Shown here piece after piece: positions 10,415 through 19,154 of a stretch of DNA of 64,000 bases; the first letter of the stretch is position 1; each line of letters starts with the position of its first letter. The notes below the pieces were generated by a model. That model was not told where the DNA came from. It did no database searches and saw only the letters and a list, made by a program, of their open reading frames with translations. Location: NCBI RefSeq assembly GCF_009729095.1, contig NZ_VTGX01000005.1, positions 186,001 through 250,000 of the forward strand, read 5' to 3'. Origin of the DNA: Mycolicibacterium sp. CBMA 247. GTDB taxonomy: Bacteria; Actinomycetota; Actinomycetes; Mycobacteriales; Mycobacteriaceae. A program made the translations under genes and the position numbers.

Positions 10415-11743
10415 ATGAGTGACGTGGTAGCGCGGGTTCAGCAGGTGTTGCCGTCGGTGCGGTCCGATCTGGAGGATCTGGTCCGCATCCAGTCGGTGTG
10501 GGCCGACCCGGCCCGGCGCGACGAAGTGCACCGCAGCGCCGAGGCGGTCGCAAAGCTGTTGTCCGAAGCGGGATTTCCTGACGTTCGCATCGTCAGCGAA
10601 GGCGGTGCGCCAGCCGTCATCGCGCACTACCCCCCACCCGCGGGGGCACCCACGGTGCTGTTGTATGCCCACCACGACGTGCAGCCCGAAGGGGATCCGG
10701 CCCAGTGGGATTCCGCGCCCTTCGAACCCACCGAACGTGACGGTCGGCTCTACGGCCGCGGCACCGCCGACGACAAGGCCGGTATCGCAACACATCTGGC
10801 TGCGGTACGGGCATTCGACGGCAAACCGCCGGTGGGCGTGACGGTGTTCGTCGAAGGCGAGGAGGAATCCGGTTCCCCTTCACTCGGCGCATTGCTGGCA
10901 GCACACCGCGAGGCACTGGCCGCCGACGTGATCGTCATCGCCGACTCCGACAACTGGAGCAGTGAGATCCCGGCCCTGACCGTCACCCTGCGGGGCCTGG
11001 CCGACTGCGTCGTCGAGGTGGCCACGCTGGACCACGGGCTGCATTCGGGCTTGTGGGGCGGGGTGGTGCCAGACTCGTTGACCGTGCTGGTGCGGCTGCT
11101 GGCCAGCTTGCACGACGACGCCGGCAACGTCGCGGTCGCGGGGCTGCACGAGGCCACCGCTGCCGACGTCGATCGCGGGAGTGACTGGGTCCGGCAAGAG
11201 TCCGGCCTGTTGGACGGGGTATCCGAAATCGGTTCCGGCTCAGTGGTGCAACGCATGTGGGCCAAGCCCGCGATCACCGTCATCGGCATCGACACCACAC
11301 CCATCGACAAGTCGTCGAACACCCTGATTCCGCGGGCCCGCGCCAAGATCAGCATGCGGGTGGCGCCCGGCGGCGACGCCCACGCGCATCTGGAGGCGTT
11401 GACCCGTCACCTCGAATCCCATGCCCCCTGGGGCGCTCAGGTCACGGTCACACCCGGCGACGTCGGTCAGCCCTACGCCATCGACGCCTCGGGCTCGGTG
11501 TATGACGCGGCCCGCTCGGCGTTCCGCACCGCCTGGGGAACCGATCCGGTGGACATGGGCATGGGCGGATCGATCCCGTTCATCGCCGAATTCGCCAAGG
11601 CGTTCCCAGCCGCGACGATCCTGGTGACGGGAGTCGAGGATCCCGGTACCCAGGCGCACAGCGTGAACGAAAGCCTGCACCTGGGAGTGCTGCAGAAAGC
11701 GGCAACGGCCGAGGCGCTACTGCTCGAAGCGCTGGCCCGCTAG
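10415..11743 (+). CDS. M20 family dipeptidase/peptidase (Rv2522c-like)
   Basis: The protein has 442 residues and is a cytosolic zinc metallopeptidase of the M20 family, probably cleaving dipeptides or related amide bonds. Metal-site motifs are visible: YAHHDVQP, GRGTADDKAG and VFVEGEEESGSPS (catalytic Glu), with a late metal-binding His in TQAHSVNE. The ATG at 10415 (MSDVVARVQQ) is chosen over the upstream ATG at 10334 because the extra residues read through the inverted repeat and are not family-like. The substrate cannot be read from the sequence. Confidence 0.88.
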   Translation: MSDVVARVQQVLPSVRSDLEDLVRIQSVWADPARRDEVHRSAEAVAKLLSEAGFPDVRIVSEGGAPAVIAHYPPPAGAPTVLLYAHHDVQPEGDPAQWDSAPFEPTERDGRLYGRGTADDKAGIATHLAAVRAFDGKPPVGVTVFVEGEEESGSPSLGALLAAHREALAADVIVIADSDNWSSEIPALTVTLRGLADCVVEVATLDHGLHSGLWGGVVPDSLTVLVRLLASLHDDAGNVAVAGLHEATAADVDRGSDWVRQESGLLDGVSEIGSGSVVQRMWAKPAITVIGIDTTPIDKSSNTLIPRARAKISMRVAPGGDAHAHLEALTRHLESHAPWGAQVTVTPGDVGQPYAIDASGSVYDAARSAFRTAWGTDPVDMGMGGSIPFIAEFAKAFPAATILVTGVEDPGTQAHSVNESLHLGVLQKAATAEALLLEALAR

Positions 11744-11769
11744 CCCGAGATGACCAGCAGCGTCGGCCG

Positions 11770-12018
11770 GTGGGCAACCTGCTCGGCAGCAGTGTCTACA
11801 ACATCCTGCTGATCCTGGGCGTCACGTGCCTAGTGCCCGCGAACGGCCTGGCGCTGACGCACAACCTGGTGTGGATCGACATCCCGCTCATGGTGGTCGC
11901 CAGCCTGGCCTGCATCCCGATCTTCGTCTCGGGCCGGCGTGTTCACCGGGCCGAGGGGGCCGCGATGGTCGCGGCCTACCTCGGTTACCTGGCTTTTCTC
12001 TTGACCACCCACTCGTGA
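11770..12018 (+). pseudogene. Remnant of a cation/Ca2+ exchanger (CaCA family)
   Basis: The open frame encodes about 82 residues beginning GNLLGSSVYNILLILG, the conserved motif of the last repeat of sodium/calcium exchangers, followed by two predicted membrane segments and a stop. A full exchanger has about 10-11 helices, and the upstream sequence in this frame runs straight into the M20 peptidase gene, which ends 26 bases earlier, so the N-terminal three quarters are missing. The apparent GTG start is internal to the motif. It is best read as a deletion remnant, not a working gene. Confidence 0.8.
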
Positions 12019-12028
12019 CCGGGTGTCG

Positions 12029-12502
12029 TCAGACCGACAGGTCGCGGCGCAACTTGGCGACGTGACCGGTGGCCCGCACGTTGTACTGCGCGACGGCGAT
12101 CTTGCCCTTCTCGTCGACGAGGAAGGTCGAGCGGATCACGCCCTGAACGGTCTTGCCGTACATGGTTTTTTCGCCGAAGGCGCCCCATGCCGTCAGCACC
12201 TCGCGGGCAGGATCGGACAGCAGCGGGAAGGTGAGGTCTTCGTTGTCGCGGAACTTGGCCAGCTTCTCGGGCTTGTCGGGGGAGATGCCCACGACGCCTA
12301 GTCCTGCGCCATTGAGTTCGGCGAGGCTGTCCCGGAAATCGCACGCCTGCTTGGTGCAGCCGGGGGTCGATGCTGCAGGGTAGAAGTACACGATGACCTT
12401 GCGGCCCTTGTAGTCGGACAGCTTGACAACGTTGCCGTCGGAATCGGGCAGGCTGAAAGCCGGGGCGGTGTCTCCCACCTCCAGGCGCGGAGTTGGCGGC
12501 AT
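12029..12502 (-). CDS. bcp: Thiol peroxidase Bcp (peroxiredoxin)
   Basis: The 157-residue peroxiredoxin of the BCP/PrxQ subfamily reduces hydroperoxides in the cytosol. The peroxidatic cysteine is in YFYPAASTPGCTKQACDFRD, which also supplies a second Cys five residues on. The C-terminus (YNVRATGHVAKLRRDLSV) is typical of mycobacterial Bcp (Rv2521). The start at 12502 (MPPTPRLEVGD) gives the same length as the M. tuberculosis protein; the frame stays open upstream but without family similarity. It is convergent with the exchanger remnant and divergent from the DUF3618 gene. Confidence 0.95.
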   Translation of the reverse strand: MPPTPRLEVGDTAPAFSLPDSDGNVVKLSDYKGRKVIVYFYPAASTPGCTKQACDFRDSLAELNGAGLGVVGISPDKPEKLAKFRDNEDLTFPLLSDPAREVLTAWGAFGEKTMYGKTVQGVIRSTFLVDEKGKIAVAQYNVRATGHVAKLRRDLSV

Positions 12503-12607
12503 GTGTGGGTATCCCTTCTTGTCGACCGGTTCCGTCGTCACGGCGCCGGCTGATCTAGGGTAGTGCGGCAGGGCAGCACGACATGGAGCGGCTTGGAGGA
12601 GCAAACA

Positions 12608-12835
12608 GTGGCGAACCGGGACCCGGAGAGCATCAAGCGGGACATCGATCAGGCTCGCGATCAACTGGCAGTGACTGTTGACTCCCTGGCCGAGCGAGCC
12701 AATCCGCAGCGTCTGGCCGACGATTTCAAGTCGGCAGTGATCGGCTTCGTCAAGAAGCCTGCTGTGGCAGCATCATTGGCCGGTGTGGGTGTGCTGGTGG
12801 TGGTCGTCGTCATCCGACGGATCAAGCGCCGCTGA
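12608..12835 (+). CDS. Small DUF3618 membrane protein (Rv2520c-like)
   Basis: This 75-residue protein begins MANRDPESIKRDIDQARDQLAVTVDSL, the helical DUF3618 signature, and ends with one membrane helix (SLAGVGVLVVVVVIRRIKRR) with positive residues on the cytoplasmic side. The GTG at 12608 follows GGAGGAGC closely. It is divergent from bcp, as its homolog Rv2520c is beside Rv2521 in M. tuberculosis. No biochemical function is established; a role at the membrane is inferred only from topology. Confidence 0.85.
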   Translation: MANRDPESIKRDIDQARDQLAVTVDSLAERANPQRLADDFKSAVIGFVKKPAVAASLAGVGVLVVVVVIRRIKRR

Positions 12836-12843
12836 GTCGACGG

Positions 12844-12914
12844 GCGGCGCATTGCGCTCTGGCGTGATGCGCCGCGCCGCTCAGCGGCTCAAGCCAAACT
12901 CGCCGCTCAGCGGC
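12844..12914. terminator. Hairpin and repeat cluster after the DUF3618 gene
   Basis: GCGGCGCAT (12844-12852) pairs with ATGCGCCGC (12867-12875) around a 14-base loop, 9 bases after the stop codon. It is followed by two copies of the near-palindrome GCCGCTCAGCGGC at 12876-12888 and 12902-12914. There is no U-tract, which is usual for mycobacterial terminators. Termination is inferred from position. Confidence 0.6.
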
Positions 12915-13864
12915 GGCGAAACAGCAGCCAATCTGCCAACGAGAAACTCGGCGGGTTGGCGATGCGGCCGAGGCGGCTGCAGCTATGCACCATGACGGGC
13001 TGATTCGCAGCAACAAATGCGGAGGTTGATGCAGCCGTGGGGTCGACGCCCCGTGCGGTAGCCATCAGCTAACACCTCTCATCTTGGCGCAATCGCCATG
13101 CAGTGCTGAATCGCAGTGAATCAGCTAACTCGAGATTAACACGGTTTCTGGTACCTGACCAGCGGAAGCGCTGGGGACAGATTCTAATCAGTAACTTACG
13201 AACACGTCAACGGTCAAGTTCTAGCGCACATCGACGCGTTACGTCGTGGTTGTCAGCACATGATCGAGGTATGACTGCAGGGCATATTTCTGTGTTTCTG
13301 CGGTCGCTCACCGCAAAGTCAGTCGTGGCCCGCGCGGCCGGCGCATTGTTCGGCTGCGCCAGTGTCGGCGGGGATCTGCGTGGTCCGTCGGAATGTTTGC
13401 TGCAGTGATGCCGCCGCGAGCGTCGTCGTTGGCTTTTGGTCCCTCGTTTGGTGGGAGAAACGATTGGCAAACGCGAGTTCGTCTGGTATCCGGCGGTGCT
13501 CTGCGCAACGAGGCGACGAGGCGCCGCTGTAGCTGAAATCCGCTGCATTGCAGGGCGGGAACGGCTCTTTCTCGTGGAATCGGTTGCTAGCCCACAGGTG
13601 TCCAGCTAAGGTCGAAGTCGGGTAAGGATTGGGGAGGCGGACTTGGATCTTGATCCCGGCCGCAACACACGACGATCGTGTGACAAGGGGGTATTGCGTT
13701 GCAGCTAACTTTTTTTCCGTTTGCCAGGATCGCTGCATGTGCTTTCGCCGGTGCAGCTGATCCCGACGGACTCACCGTCGGGATTCGCTGACAACACCCG
13801 AAGGCTCATGTCGAACCTCCATATGGCGATGTGGGCCTTGGCCGCACCGACTGGAGGTAGCCAT
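12915..13864. other. 950-base gene-poor, lower-GC stretch next to tRNA-Lys
   Basis: I see no convincing gene here. Open frames on both strands (for example 13103-13408 plus and 13319-13738 minus) lack mycobacterial codon use and family motifs. The region is visibly less GC-rich than the flanking genes, with runs such as ACTTTTTTTCC near 13706-13716. A GGAGG followed by a short ATG frame (MQPWGRRPVR, ATG near 13030) is the only ribosome-site-like feature. Lying between core genes and a tRNA gene, it may be the residue of an integrated element. Confidence 0.5.
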
Positions 13865-14047
13865 ATGGCGCATGTGAGCGATGAAACCCTCGGCGATCTA
13901 CGTAGGGAGCTCGATCGCTTCAAGAGCGAGCAGTACCGGGATCACGGCTACGCGGCCGCGCATCTGGCGGGTGCAGTGGAGATGCTGTTGGAAGAGGCCG
14001 AACCCAGTGTCGGCGAAAGACTTAACGAGGGCTATCGGGCCGGATAG
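13865..14047 (+). CDS. Small hypothetical protein, 60 residues
   Basis: I do not recognise this protein. It begins MAHVSDETLGDLRRELDRFKSEQYRDHG and is acidic, mostly helical and without membrane segments or cysteines. The ATG at 13865 is preceded by GGAGGT (13852-13857) at good spacing, and codon use is mycobacterial, so it is probably real. CCATATGGCG occurs at 13819-13828 and again over the start codon at 13861-13870. It stands alone before the tRNA-Lys terminator and may be cargo of a former mobile element. Confidence 0.6.
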   Translation: MAHVSDETLGDLRRELDRFKSEQYRDHGYAAAHLAGAVEMLLEEAEPSVGERLNEGYRAG

Positions 14048-14086
14048 ACGCGTGACCGTCGTAGTAACTCTGAAACCCACAAACGC

Positions 14087-14112
14087 AAAAACCCTGCCGA
14101 GGCAGGGTTTTT
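14087..14112. terminator. Perfect bidirectional rho-independent terminator
   Basis: AAAA-ACCCTGCC-GA-GGCAGGGT-TTTT forms an 8-bp GC-rich stem with A and U runs on both sides, so it can stop transcription from the tRNA-Lys gene (minus) and from the small plus-strand gene ending at 14047. Confidence 0.92.
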
Positions 14113-14115
14113 GGT

Positions 14116-14191
<76 letters not shown>

Positions 14192-14336
14192 GCGTGAGAG
14201 ACAATAACAGGACTTTCGCTCAACAGTGAAATCGGCTGGTGGCGGGCGTGCAGCAGGTTCTGATCGCACCCGCGTTCCCCTAACCCTTAGACTATTGCCA
14301 GAATTTGCTATCGACCGTGCGAGGGGTGGGACGAAC

Positions 14337-15557
14337 ATGGGGCAGGTCCAGGCGGTGACCCGTCCGTATCGGGACGTCTTCCGGCGGGCGGTAGTTGCCA
14401 TGGTGCCGGCGATGGTGGTCGGCCTGACTGCCTGCGGGGGCCCGGAACCGCAAGGTCCACCGCCGGTGATCACCGACAAGGGCACGCCGTACGGCGATTT
14501 GTTGGTGCCCAGGGTCAACGCGTCGGTGACCGATGGCTCGGTCGGGGTAACCGTCGACGCGCCGGTCACGGTGAGCGCAGAGAACGGTGTGCTCGGCGGT
14601 GTCGCCATGACCAACGAAGACGGAACCAGCGTCGCAGGGAAGTTCAGTGCCGACGGGCTGACATGGTCGACCACTGATCCGCTCGACTACAACCAGCAGT
14701 ACACCCTCAACGCCCAGTCGCTGGGGCTTGGCGGTGTCGCCCATCGCAGGCTGCGGTTCGAGACGCATTCACCGGCGAACCTGACGATGCCCTACGTCCT
14801 GCCCAACGATGGGGAAGTGGTCGGGGTCGGCCAGCCGGTGGCCGTCCGCTTCGACGAGAACATCACCGACCGGTCGGCCGCTCAGCGTGCCATCACCGTC
14901 AAGACCGAGCCGCCGGTCGACGGCGCCTTCTACTGGCTCAACAACCGCGAAGTCCGTTGGCGCCCGGCCAAATACTGGAAGCCCGGAACCTCGGTGGACG
15001 TCACGGTCAACACCTACGGCGTCAAGTTGGGTGACGGGCTGTTCGGCCAGGGCAACGTCACGACCCGCTTCACGGTCGGTGACGAGGTGATCGCGTCCGC
15101 CGATGACAACACCAAGACACTGACCATCCGTCGCAATGGCGAGGTGATCAAGGCCATGCCGATCTCCATGGGCAAGAACAGTTCTCCGACCAATAACGGG
15201 GTCTACATCGTCGGCGAACGCTTCGATCATCTGGTGATGGATTCGTCGACCTACGGGGTGCCGGTCAACTCGCCCAACGGTTACCGCACCGAAGTCGACT
15301 TCGCCACCCAGATGTCCTACAGCGGCATCTATGTGCACGGCGCTCCGTGGTCGGTCGGCAGCCAGGGCTACAGCAATGTCAGCCACGGATGCCTGAATGT
15401 CACCACGGCCAACGCCCGCTGGTTCTACGAGAACACCAAGCGCGGCGACATCGTAGAGGTGGTCAACACCGTGGGCTCGGTGTTGCCGGGCACCGAGGGC
15501 CTGGGTGACTGGAACATCTCCTGGGGCCAGTGGCGCACCGGCAACGCCAGCACCTGA
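14337..15557 (+). CDS. ldtB: L,D-transpeptidase LdtB (LdtMt2-type) lipoprotein
   Basis: This 406-residue enzyme forms 3-3 cross-links in peptidoglycan outside the membrane and is the target of carbapenems. The N-terminus has a lipobox VGLTAC with lipidated Cys33. Two Ig-like domains (about 50-250) precede the YkuD catalytic domain, where HGAPWSVG and SHGCLN supply His and the nucleophile Cys352. The C-terminal GDWNISWGQW extension is typical of LdtMt2 (Rv2518c). The ATG at 14337 gives a proper signal peptide; the earlier ATG at 14226 adds an unlikely charged extension. tRNA-Lys is divergent upstream. Confidence 0.95.
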   Translation: MGQVQAVTRPYRDVFRRAVVAMVPAMVVGLTACGGPEPQGPPPVITDKGTPYGDLLVPRVNASVTDGSVGVTVDAPVTVSAENGVLGGVAMTNEDGTSVAGKFSADGLTWSTTDPLDYNQQYTLNAQSLGLGGVAHRRLRFETHSPANLTMPYVLPNDGEVVGVGQPVAVRFDENITDRSAAQRAITVKTEPPVDGAFYWLNNREVRWRPAKYWKPGTSVDVTVNTYGVKLGDGLFGQGNVTTRFTVGDEVIASADDNTKTLTIRRNGEVIKAMPISMGKNSSPTNNGVYIVGERFDHLVMDSSTYGVPVNSPNGYRTEVDFATQMSYSGIYVHGAPWSVGSQGYSNVSHGCLNVTTANARWFYENTKRGDIVEVVNTVGSVLPGTEGLGDWNISWGQWRTGNAST

Positions 15558-15651
15558 CTCGTACCCGATTACCCCCGCGGTAATCGACACATCGCCTCGT
15601 AGCGGTGAATCTGGTTATGTCCCAGTTCAATACCGTGAAAGAGGTTCAGAC

Positions 15652-16014
15652 ATGGCCGATGTTGCCGACACCGTCTCCGCATACCTGAAGACCTGGAATG
15701 CCGTCGCCGCCACAGATCGACAGGCCCTGCTGGAGCAGCATTGGACGCGGGGGGCCACCTACACCGACCCCCTCGCCGAGGTGAGCGGCCACGACGAAAT
15801 TTCCGGGGCGATCGCGGCCGTCCACACCCAATTCCCGGGATACGTATTCACACTCGTCAGCGGGCCCGACGTGCATCACCGCCAGGCGCGGTTCCAGTGG
15901 GGTCTCGGCCCGCGCGATGCCGATCCGGTGATCGTCGGATTCGACGTACTGGCTACCGACGGTGACGGACGGATCCAGACCGTGCTGGGGTTCCTGGACC
16001 GGATCCCGTCCTGA
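15652..16014 (+). CDS. SnoaL-like / NTF2-fold protein
   Basis: The 120-residue protein begins MADVADTVSAYLKTWNAVAATDRQALLEQHW and has the small alpha+beta-barrel pattern of SnoaL-like proteins (WTRGATYTDPLAEVSGHDEISGAI). Members include polyketide cyclases, isomerases and many of unknown role. No catalytic pair is obvious, so the substrate is unknown. The ATG at 15652 is preceded by GAGGTT. It is convergent with the SRPBCC gene, 3 bases away. Confidence 0.75.
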   Translation: MADVADTVSAYLKTWNAVAATDRQALLEQHWTRGATYTDPLAEVSGHDEISGAIAAVHTQFPGYVFTLVSGPDVHHRQARFQWGLGPRDADPVIVGFDVLATDGDGRIQTVLGFLDRIPS

Positions 16015-16017
16015 CCG

Positions 16018-16503
16018 TCACTTCACCGAACGATCCAGAGCCGCAAGCGATTCGGCGATGAAGTCGGTGTCGAATGGCGGCATCCCGCCGATCTGGTCGC
16101 GGAAGCTCTGCGGGGTGTCGGTCCAGTCGTAGGTGAGGGTGACGTCGGTCTGCTCGCCGTTGGGGGCCAGGTCGTAGCGCCAGGTCCAACCGCCCGGGGC
16201 AAGGTGGCCCTCCTCGTCGAGCTGGCCGGGCGACCACGCGATGGTCCGGTCTTTGTCGAAGACGGTCACCAGGTTGTGCATGACGTAGTGGCCGCCGGCG
16301 GCCGGCAGGAACATGTTCATCGCGAAGATCTGGCCGGTCGCGGTGATCGGCCGGGGGTCGATCGCGTCACGCACCCAGTCGCCGGGCTCGGTGTCGCAGT
16401 GGCGGGCCGGGTCGGCCAGGACGGCGAACACCTCCGCCGGGGAGGCCGAGATGGTGCGGGTGACGACGTAGCGCTCTTTGTCGGCTGTGCGCTGCTCGTT
16501 CAT
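16018..16503 (-). CDS. SRPBCC (START/AHSA1-like) ligand-binding protein
   Basis: The protein has 161 residues. The pattern VTRTISASPAEVFAVLADPARHCDTEP at the N-terminus and the aromatic WTWRYDLAPNGEQTDVTLTYDWT strands identify the helix-grip fold of SRPBCC proteins, which bind hydrophobic ligands. Its ATG overlaps the stop of the upstream DUF899 gene (ATGA), so the two are translationally coupled. The ligand is not evident. Confidence 0.82.
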   Translation of the reverse strand: MNEQRTADKERYVVTRTISASPAEVFAVLADPARHCDTEPGDWVRDAIDPRPITATGQIFAMNMFLPAAGGHYVMHNLVTVFDKDRTIAWSPGQLDEEGHLAPGGWTWRYDLAPNGEQTDVTLTYDWTDTPQSFRDQIGGMPPFDTDFIAESLAALDRSVK

Positions 16504-17186
16504 GCGTTTTCCTTTCCATAGAGACGGGCGATGTCGGGACTGTCCAGCCAGCCCGAGTATGTCGGCCGCGACGGCCATCCTTCGGGTGAATCGAGCCATT
16601 CCTCTTGACGGCCGTAGGGCAGCAGGTCGATCAGGGCGAACGAATGGCTGAGTTGTTCGGTGCCACGGCCGTTGGTGTGCCAGGTGCGGTACACGGTGTC
16701 GCCGTCGCGCAGGAACACGTTGACCGCGAAGCCGCCGTTCGGTGCGGCGTCGACGTCGGCGCCGAACGAGCTCTCCGACGACGAGTACCAGTCCATCCGG
16801 TTGCCGACCTTGTCGCGGTAGGCCAGCGCCTCCTCGATCGGTCCGTTGGTGACGACGACGAAGCGGGCGTCGTAGCTGTCCAGGAAGTCGAGCCGGGTGA
16901 ACTGCGACGTGAAGCCCGTGCAGCCGCCGCACTGCCATTCGACGCCGTCAGTCCACATGTGGTGGTAGGTGATCAACTGCGTGTGGCCGTCGAACATGTC
17001 GGCCAGCCGCACCGGGCCGTCGGCGCCGATGAGCGTGTAGTCGGGCAGCTTCACCATGGGCAGCCGTCGTCGTGCCGCGGCGATTGCGTCCAATTCCCGG
17101 GTGGCGGCCTTCTCGCGGCGCCGTAGGTCGTCGAGCGCGGTGCGCCAGGTCTGTTGGTCGACTATCGGAGGCTTTCCTGTCGTCAT
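16500..17186 (-). CDS. DUF899 thioredoxin-fold protein
   Basis: The 228-residue protein has the DUF899 signature HHMWTDGVEWQCGGCTGFTS with a CGGC pair resembling a thioredoxin-type active site, followed by FVVVTNGPIEEALAYRDKVG and the C-terminal GRQEEWLDSPEGWPS. A redox or peroxiredoxin-like role is inferred from the fold; the true reaction is unknown. It is the first gene of a two-gene unit with the SRPBCC protein, and divergent from the SDR gene at 17329. Confidence 0.85.
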   Translation of the reverse strand: MTTGKPPIVDQQTWRTALDDLRRREKAATRELDAIAAARRRLPMVKLPDYTLIGADGPVRLADMFDGHTQLITYHHMWTDGVEWQCGGCTGFTSQFTRLDFLDSYDARFVVVTNGPIEEALAYRDKVGNRMDWYSSSESSFGADVDAAPNGGFAVNVFLRDGDTVYRTWHTNGRGTEQLSHSFALIDLLPYGRQEEWLDSPEGWPSRPTYSGWLDSPDIARLYGKENA

Positions 17187-17328
17187 GGACGGCTCCTGAC
17201 TGTTGTTTGGTGAAAACTCGGTCTCTCAAGTGGACCCACCGCGCGGCCGGAACTCATCGCACGCGGTACTGTCCGACGAGCGAAGGGTGGCCTAACACCT
17301 TGAGATGGACCATGGAGGTTGATCCAGA

Positions 17329-18099
17329 ATGAGCGGTCAACGAGCCGATGCAGCCGGGCTGCGTCTCCTCGTCGTCGGTGCCTCGTCGGGCATCGGCCAC
17401 GCTGTTGCGATCAGTGCCACCGAACGCGGCGCCAAGGTCGCCGTGGCCGCACGGCGCATCGATCTGCTGAATTCCCTGGCCGAGGCCATCGGTGGGTTCG
17501 CCTTCGAACTCGACGTCGAGGACTCCGCGGCCATCACCCGCGTGGTCAACGAGGCGGCGGACGCACTGGGCGGCCTGGATGCGGTGGTGTTCACCAGCAC
17601 GGTGATCCCGTTCGCCCACATCGAGGACACGGATGTGGCCACCTGGTTGCACGCGTTCAGCGTCAACACCGTTGGTGCCAACAACGTGCTGCGCGCTGCG
17701 GCGCCCCGGCTGGCCGAGAACGGTGTGGTCTTGGTGGCATCCAGCTATGACGTGGGCCGCCCGCGGGCCGGTGTGGCGGCATACAGCGCGAGCAAGGCCG
17801 CGCTCGACGAGATCCTGCACTCCTGGCGCATCGAGCATCCCGAGCTGTCGGTGCTGCGGGTGGGCGTCGGTCCGACCGACGACACCGAGATCCTGCGGGG
17901 CGCCGACCGTGACCTGCTCGACCAGCTGCTCGAGACGTGGGTTACCCAAGGCGCCCTGCCCGCCCGGATGTCGGCCCTGCGCGACGTGGCCAACACCCTG
18001 GTGTCACTGGTGACCACCGCCTACGAGAATCCGACCGTGGTGCCCGAGATCGTGCAGCTGGCCCCGCGGATTCGTCGGCGCGCCGACGCGGCGGAGTAG
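17329..18099 (+). CDS. Short-chain dehydrogenase/reductase
   Basis: This 256-residue SDR has the NAD(P)-binding VVGASSGIGHAV motif near residue 15 and the catalytic YSASK near residue 152 with an upstream SSYDVG serine region. The substrate is unknown. ATG at 17329 follows GGAGGT by a suitable distance. It ends 177 bases before tRNA-His; that gap holds the tRNA terminator and nothing else that I recognise. Confidence 0.88.
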   Translation: MSGQRADAAGLRLLVVGASSGIGHAVAISATERGAKVAVAARRIDLLNSLAEAIGGFAFELDVEDSAAITRVVNEAADALGGLDAVVFTSTVIPFAHIEDTDVATWLHAFSVNTVGANNVLRAAAPRLAENGVVLVASSYDVGRPRAGVAAYSASKAALDEILHSWRIEHPELSVLRVGVGPTDDTEILRGADRDLLDQLLETWVTQGALPARMSALRDVANTLVSLVTTAYENPTVVPEIVQLAPRIRRRADAAE

Positions 18100-18237
18100 C
18101 CGCAGGTCAACCCAGCGGCTGGTAACCCCAGCCGCCGCGGTGCCGGCCGAAACTCATGCACAGCAGCGTTCCGACCGGATGGTGTGCGGCTTCCGAGCCC
18201 GACCTGAACGAGCGGAACCAGGGGGTCTGAAACCAGA

Positions 18238-18265
18238 AACGCCGCCTGCTTGCGCAGACGGCGTT
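18238..18265 (-). terminator. Terminator hairpin of tRNA-His
   Basis: AACGCCGCCTGC (18238-18249) pairs with GCAGACGGCGTT (18254-18265) at 11 of 12 positions around a 4-base loop, just downstream of tRNA-His on the minus strand. Confidence 0.8.
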
Positions 18266-18276
18266 CCCGATATCGG

Positions 18277-18350
18277 GGTGGCTGACGGGACTCGAACCCG
18301 CGACAGCCAGGATCACAACCTGGTGCTCTACCAACTGAACTACAGCCACC
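18277..18350 (-). tRNA. tRNA-His (GTG)
   Basis: The minus strand gives acceptor GTGGCTG paired with CAGCCAC, the extra G at -1 (18350) paired with C73 that is diagnostic for tRNA-His, D-arm GTTCAGTTGGTAGAGC, anticodon loop TTGTGAT (GTG) and T-arm GGGTTCGAGTCCC. CCA is not encoded. The orn gene lies upstream on the same strand. Confidence 0.97.
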
Positions 18351-18389
18351 ATCGCCGCGCTGCCTTTCGGCATATGCGGCTCGTAGATA

Positions 18390-19037
18390 CTAACTGCTCG
18401 GGTGCTGTAGCGCCGAATCGGTTTCGGTTGCGTCGTCCCTGGGTGGGCCGAGCTCGGCCGCGATCGCGGCAATATCGCTGGTAGACGGCCCGGGCGGGGC
18501 CACGAACGCAGTTGATCGGTAGTACTTGAGTTCGCGGATCGACTCGTGGATATCGGCCAGGGCGCGGTGTGCGAGCCCCTTCTCGGGCTGACCGAAGTAG
18601 ATCCGGGGGTACCAGCGACGGCACAGCTCCTTGATCGAGCTGACATCGATCATCCGGTAGTGCAGGTAATCGTCGAGTTTGGGCATGTCACGGGTGATGA
18701 AGCCGCGGTCGGTGGCGATCGAGTTGCCGGCCAGGGGAGCGGCCTTGGCCTGTTTGACGTGGCCGCGGATGTAATCGAGCACCATCTCCTCGGCGGTGGC
18801 CACGTCGACGGTCGACACCCGGACCTCTTCGATCAGCCCGGACCGGGTGTGCATCTGTTTGACCACGTCGACCATGGACGACAGTGCCTCGTCGTCGGTG
18901 TGAATGACCACGTCCAGGCCGTCACCGAGGATGTTCAGGTCCGCATCGGTGACCAGAACCGCAATCTCGATCAGGCGATCGGACTTGAGGTCGAGGCCGG
19001 TCATCTCGCAATCGATCCATACCAGTTCGTCTCGCAC
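18390..19037 (-). CDS. orn: Oligoribonuclease
   Basis: This 215-residue 3'-5' exoribonuclease of the DEDDh family degrades 2-5-nt RNAs and linearised cyclic dinucleotides. The motifs are LVWIDCEMTGLD (DE), GNSIATDRGFI (D) and HRALADIHESI (H..D). The GTG at 19037 gives the same start and length as M. tuberculosis Orn (Rv2511); a GTG/ATG further upstream (19103/19058) is possible but adds non-family sequence. It is divergent from the HerA-like ATPase gene and precedes tRNA-His. Confidence 0.96.
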   Translation of the reverse strand: MRDELVWIDCEMTGLDLKSDRLIEIAVLVTDADLNILGDGLDVVIHTDDEALSSMVDVVKQMHTRSGLIEEVRVSTVDVATAEEMVLDYIRGHVKQAKAAPLAGNSIATDRGFITRDMPKLDDYLHYRMIDVSSIKELCRRWYPRIYFGQPEKGLAHRALADIHESIRELKYYRSTAFVAPPGPSTSDIAAIAAELGPPRDDATETDSALQHPSS

Positions 19038-19154
19038 GAAGGTCCACAGTATTCCCATACCCGGCAACGAGCCGCGACACCCACCGCGCGCGCCGCTCGA
19101 CAAGTAGTGTCAGACCCCGATTGGCTCGTTCGCGCAAAACGGGAGGACCGCGGC

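Noticed and set aside
13103..13738. Open frames in the gene-poor region before tRNA-Lys
   Set aside because: No coding bias, no ribosome sites and overlapping frames on both strands; none resembles a known family.
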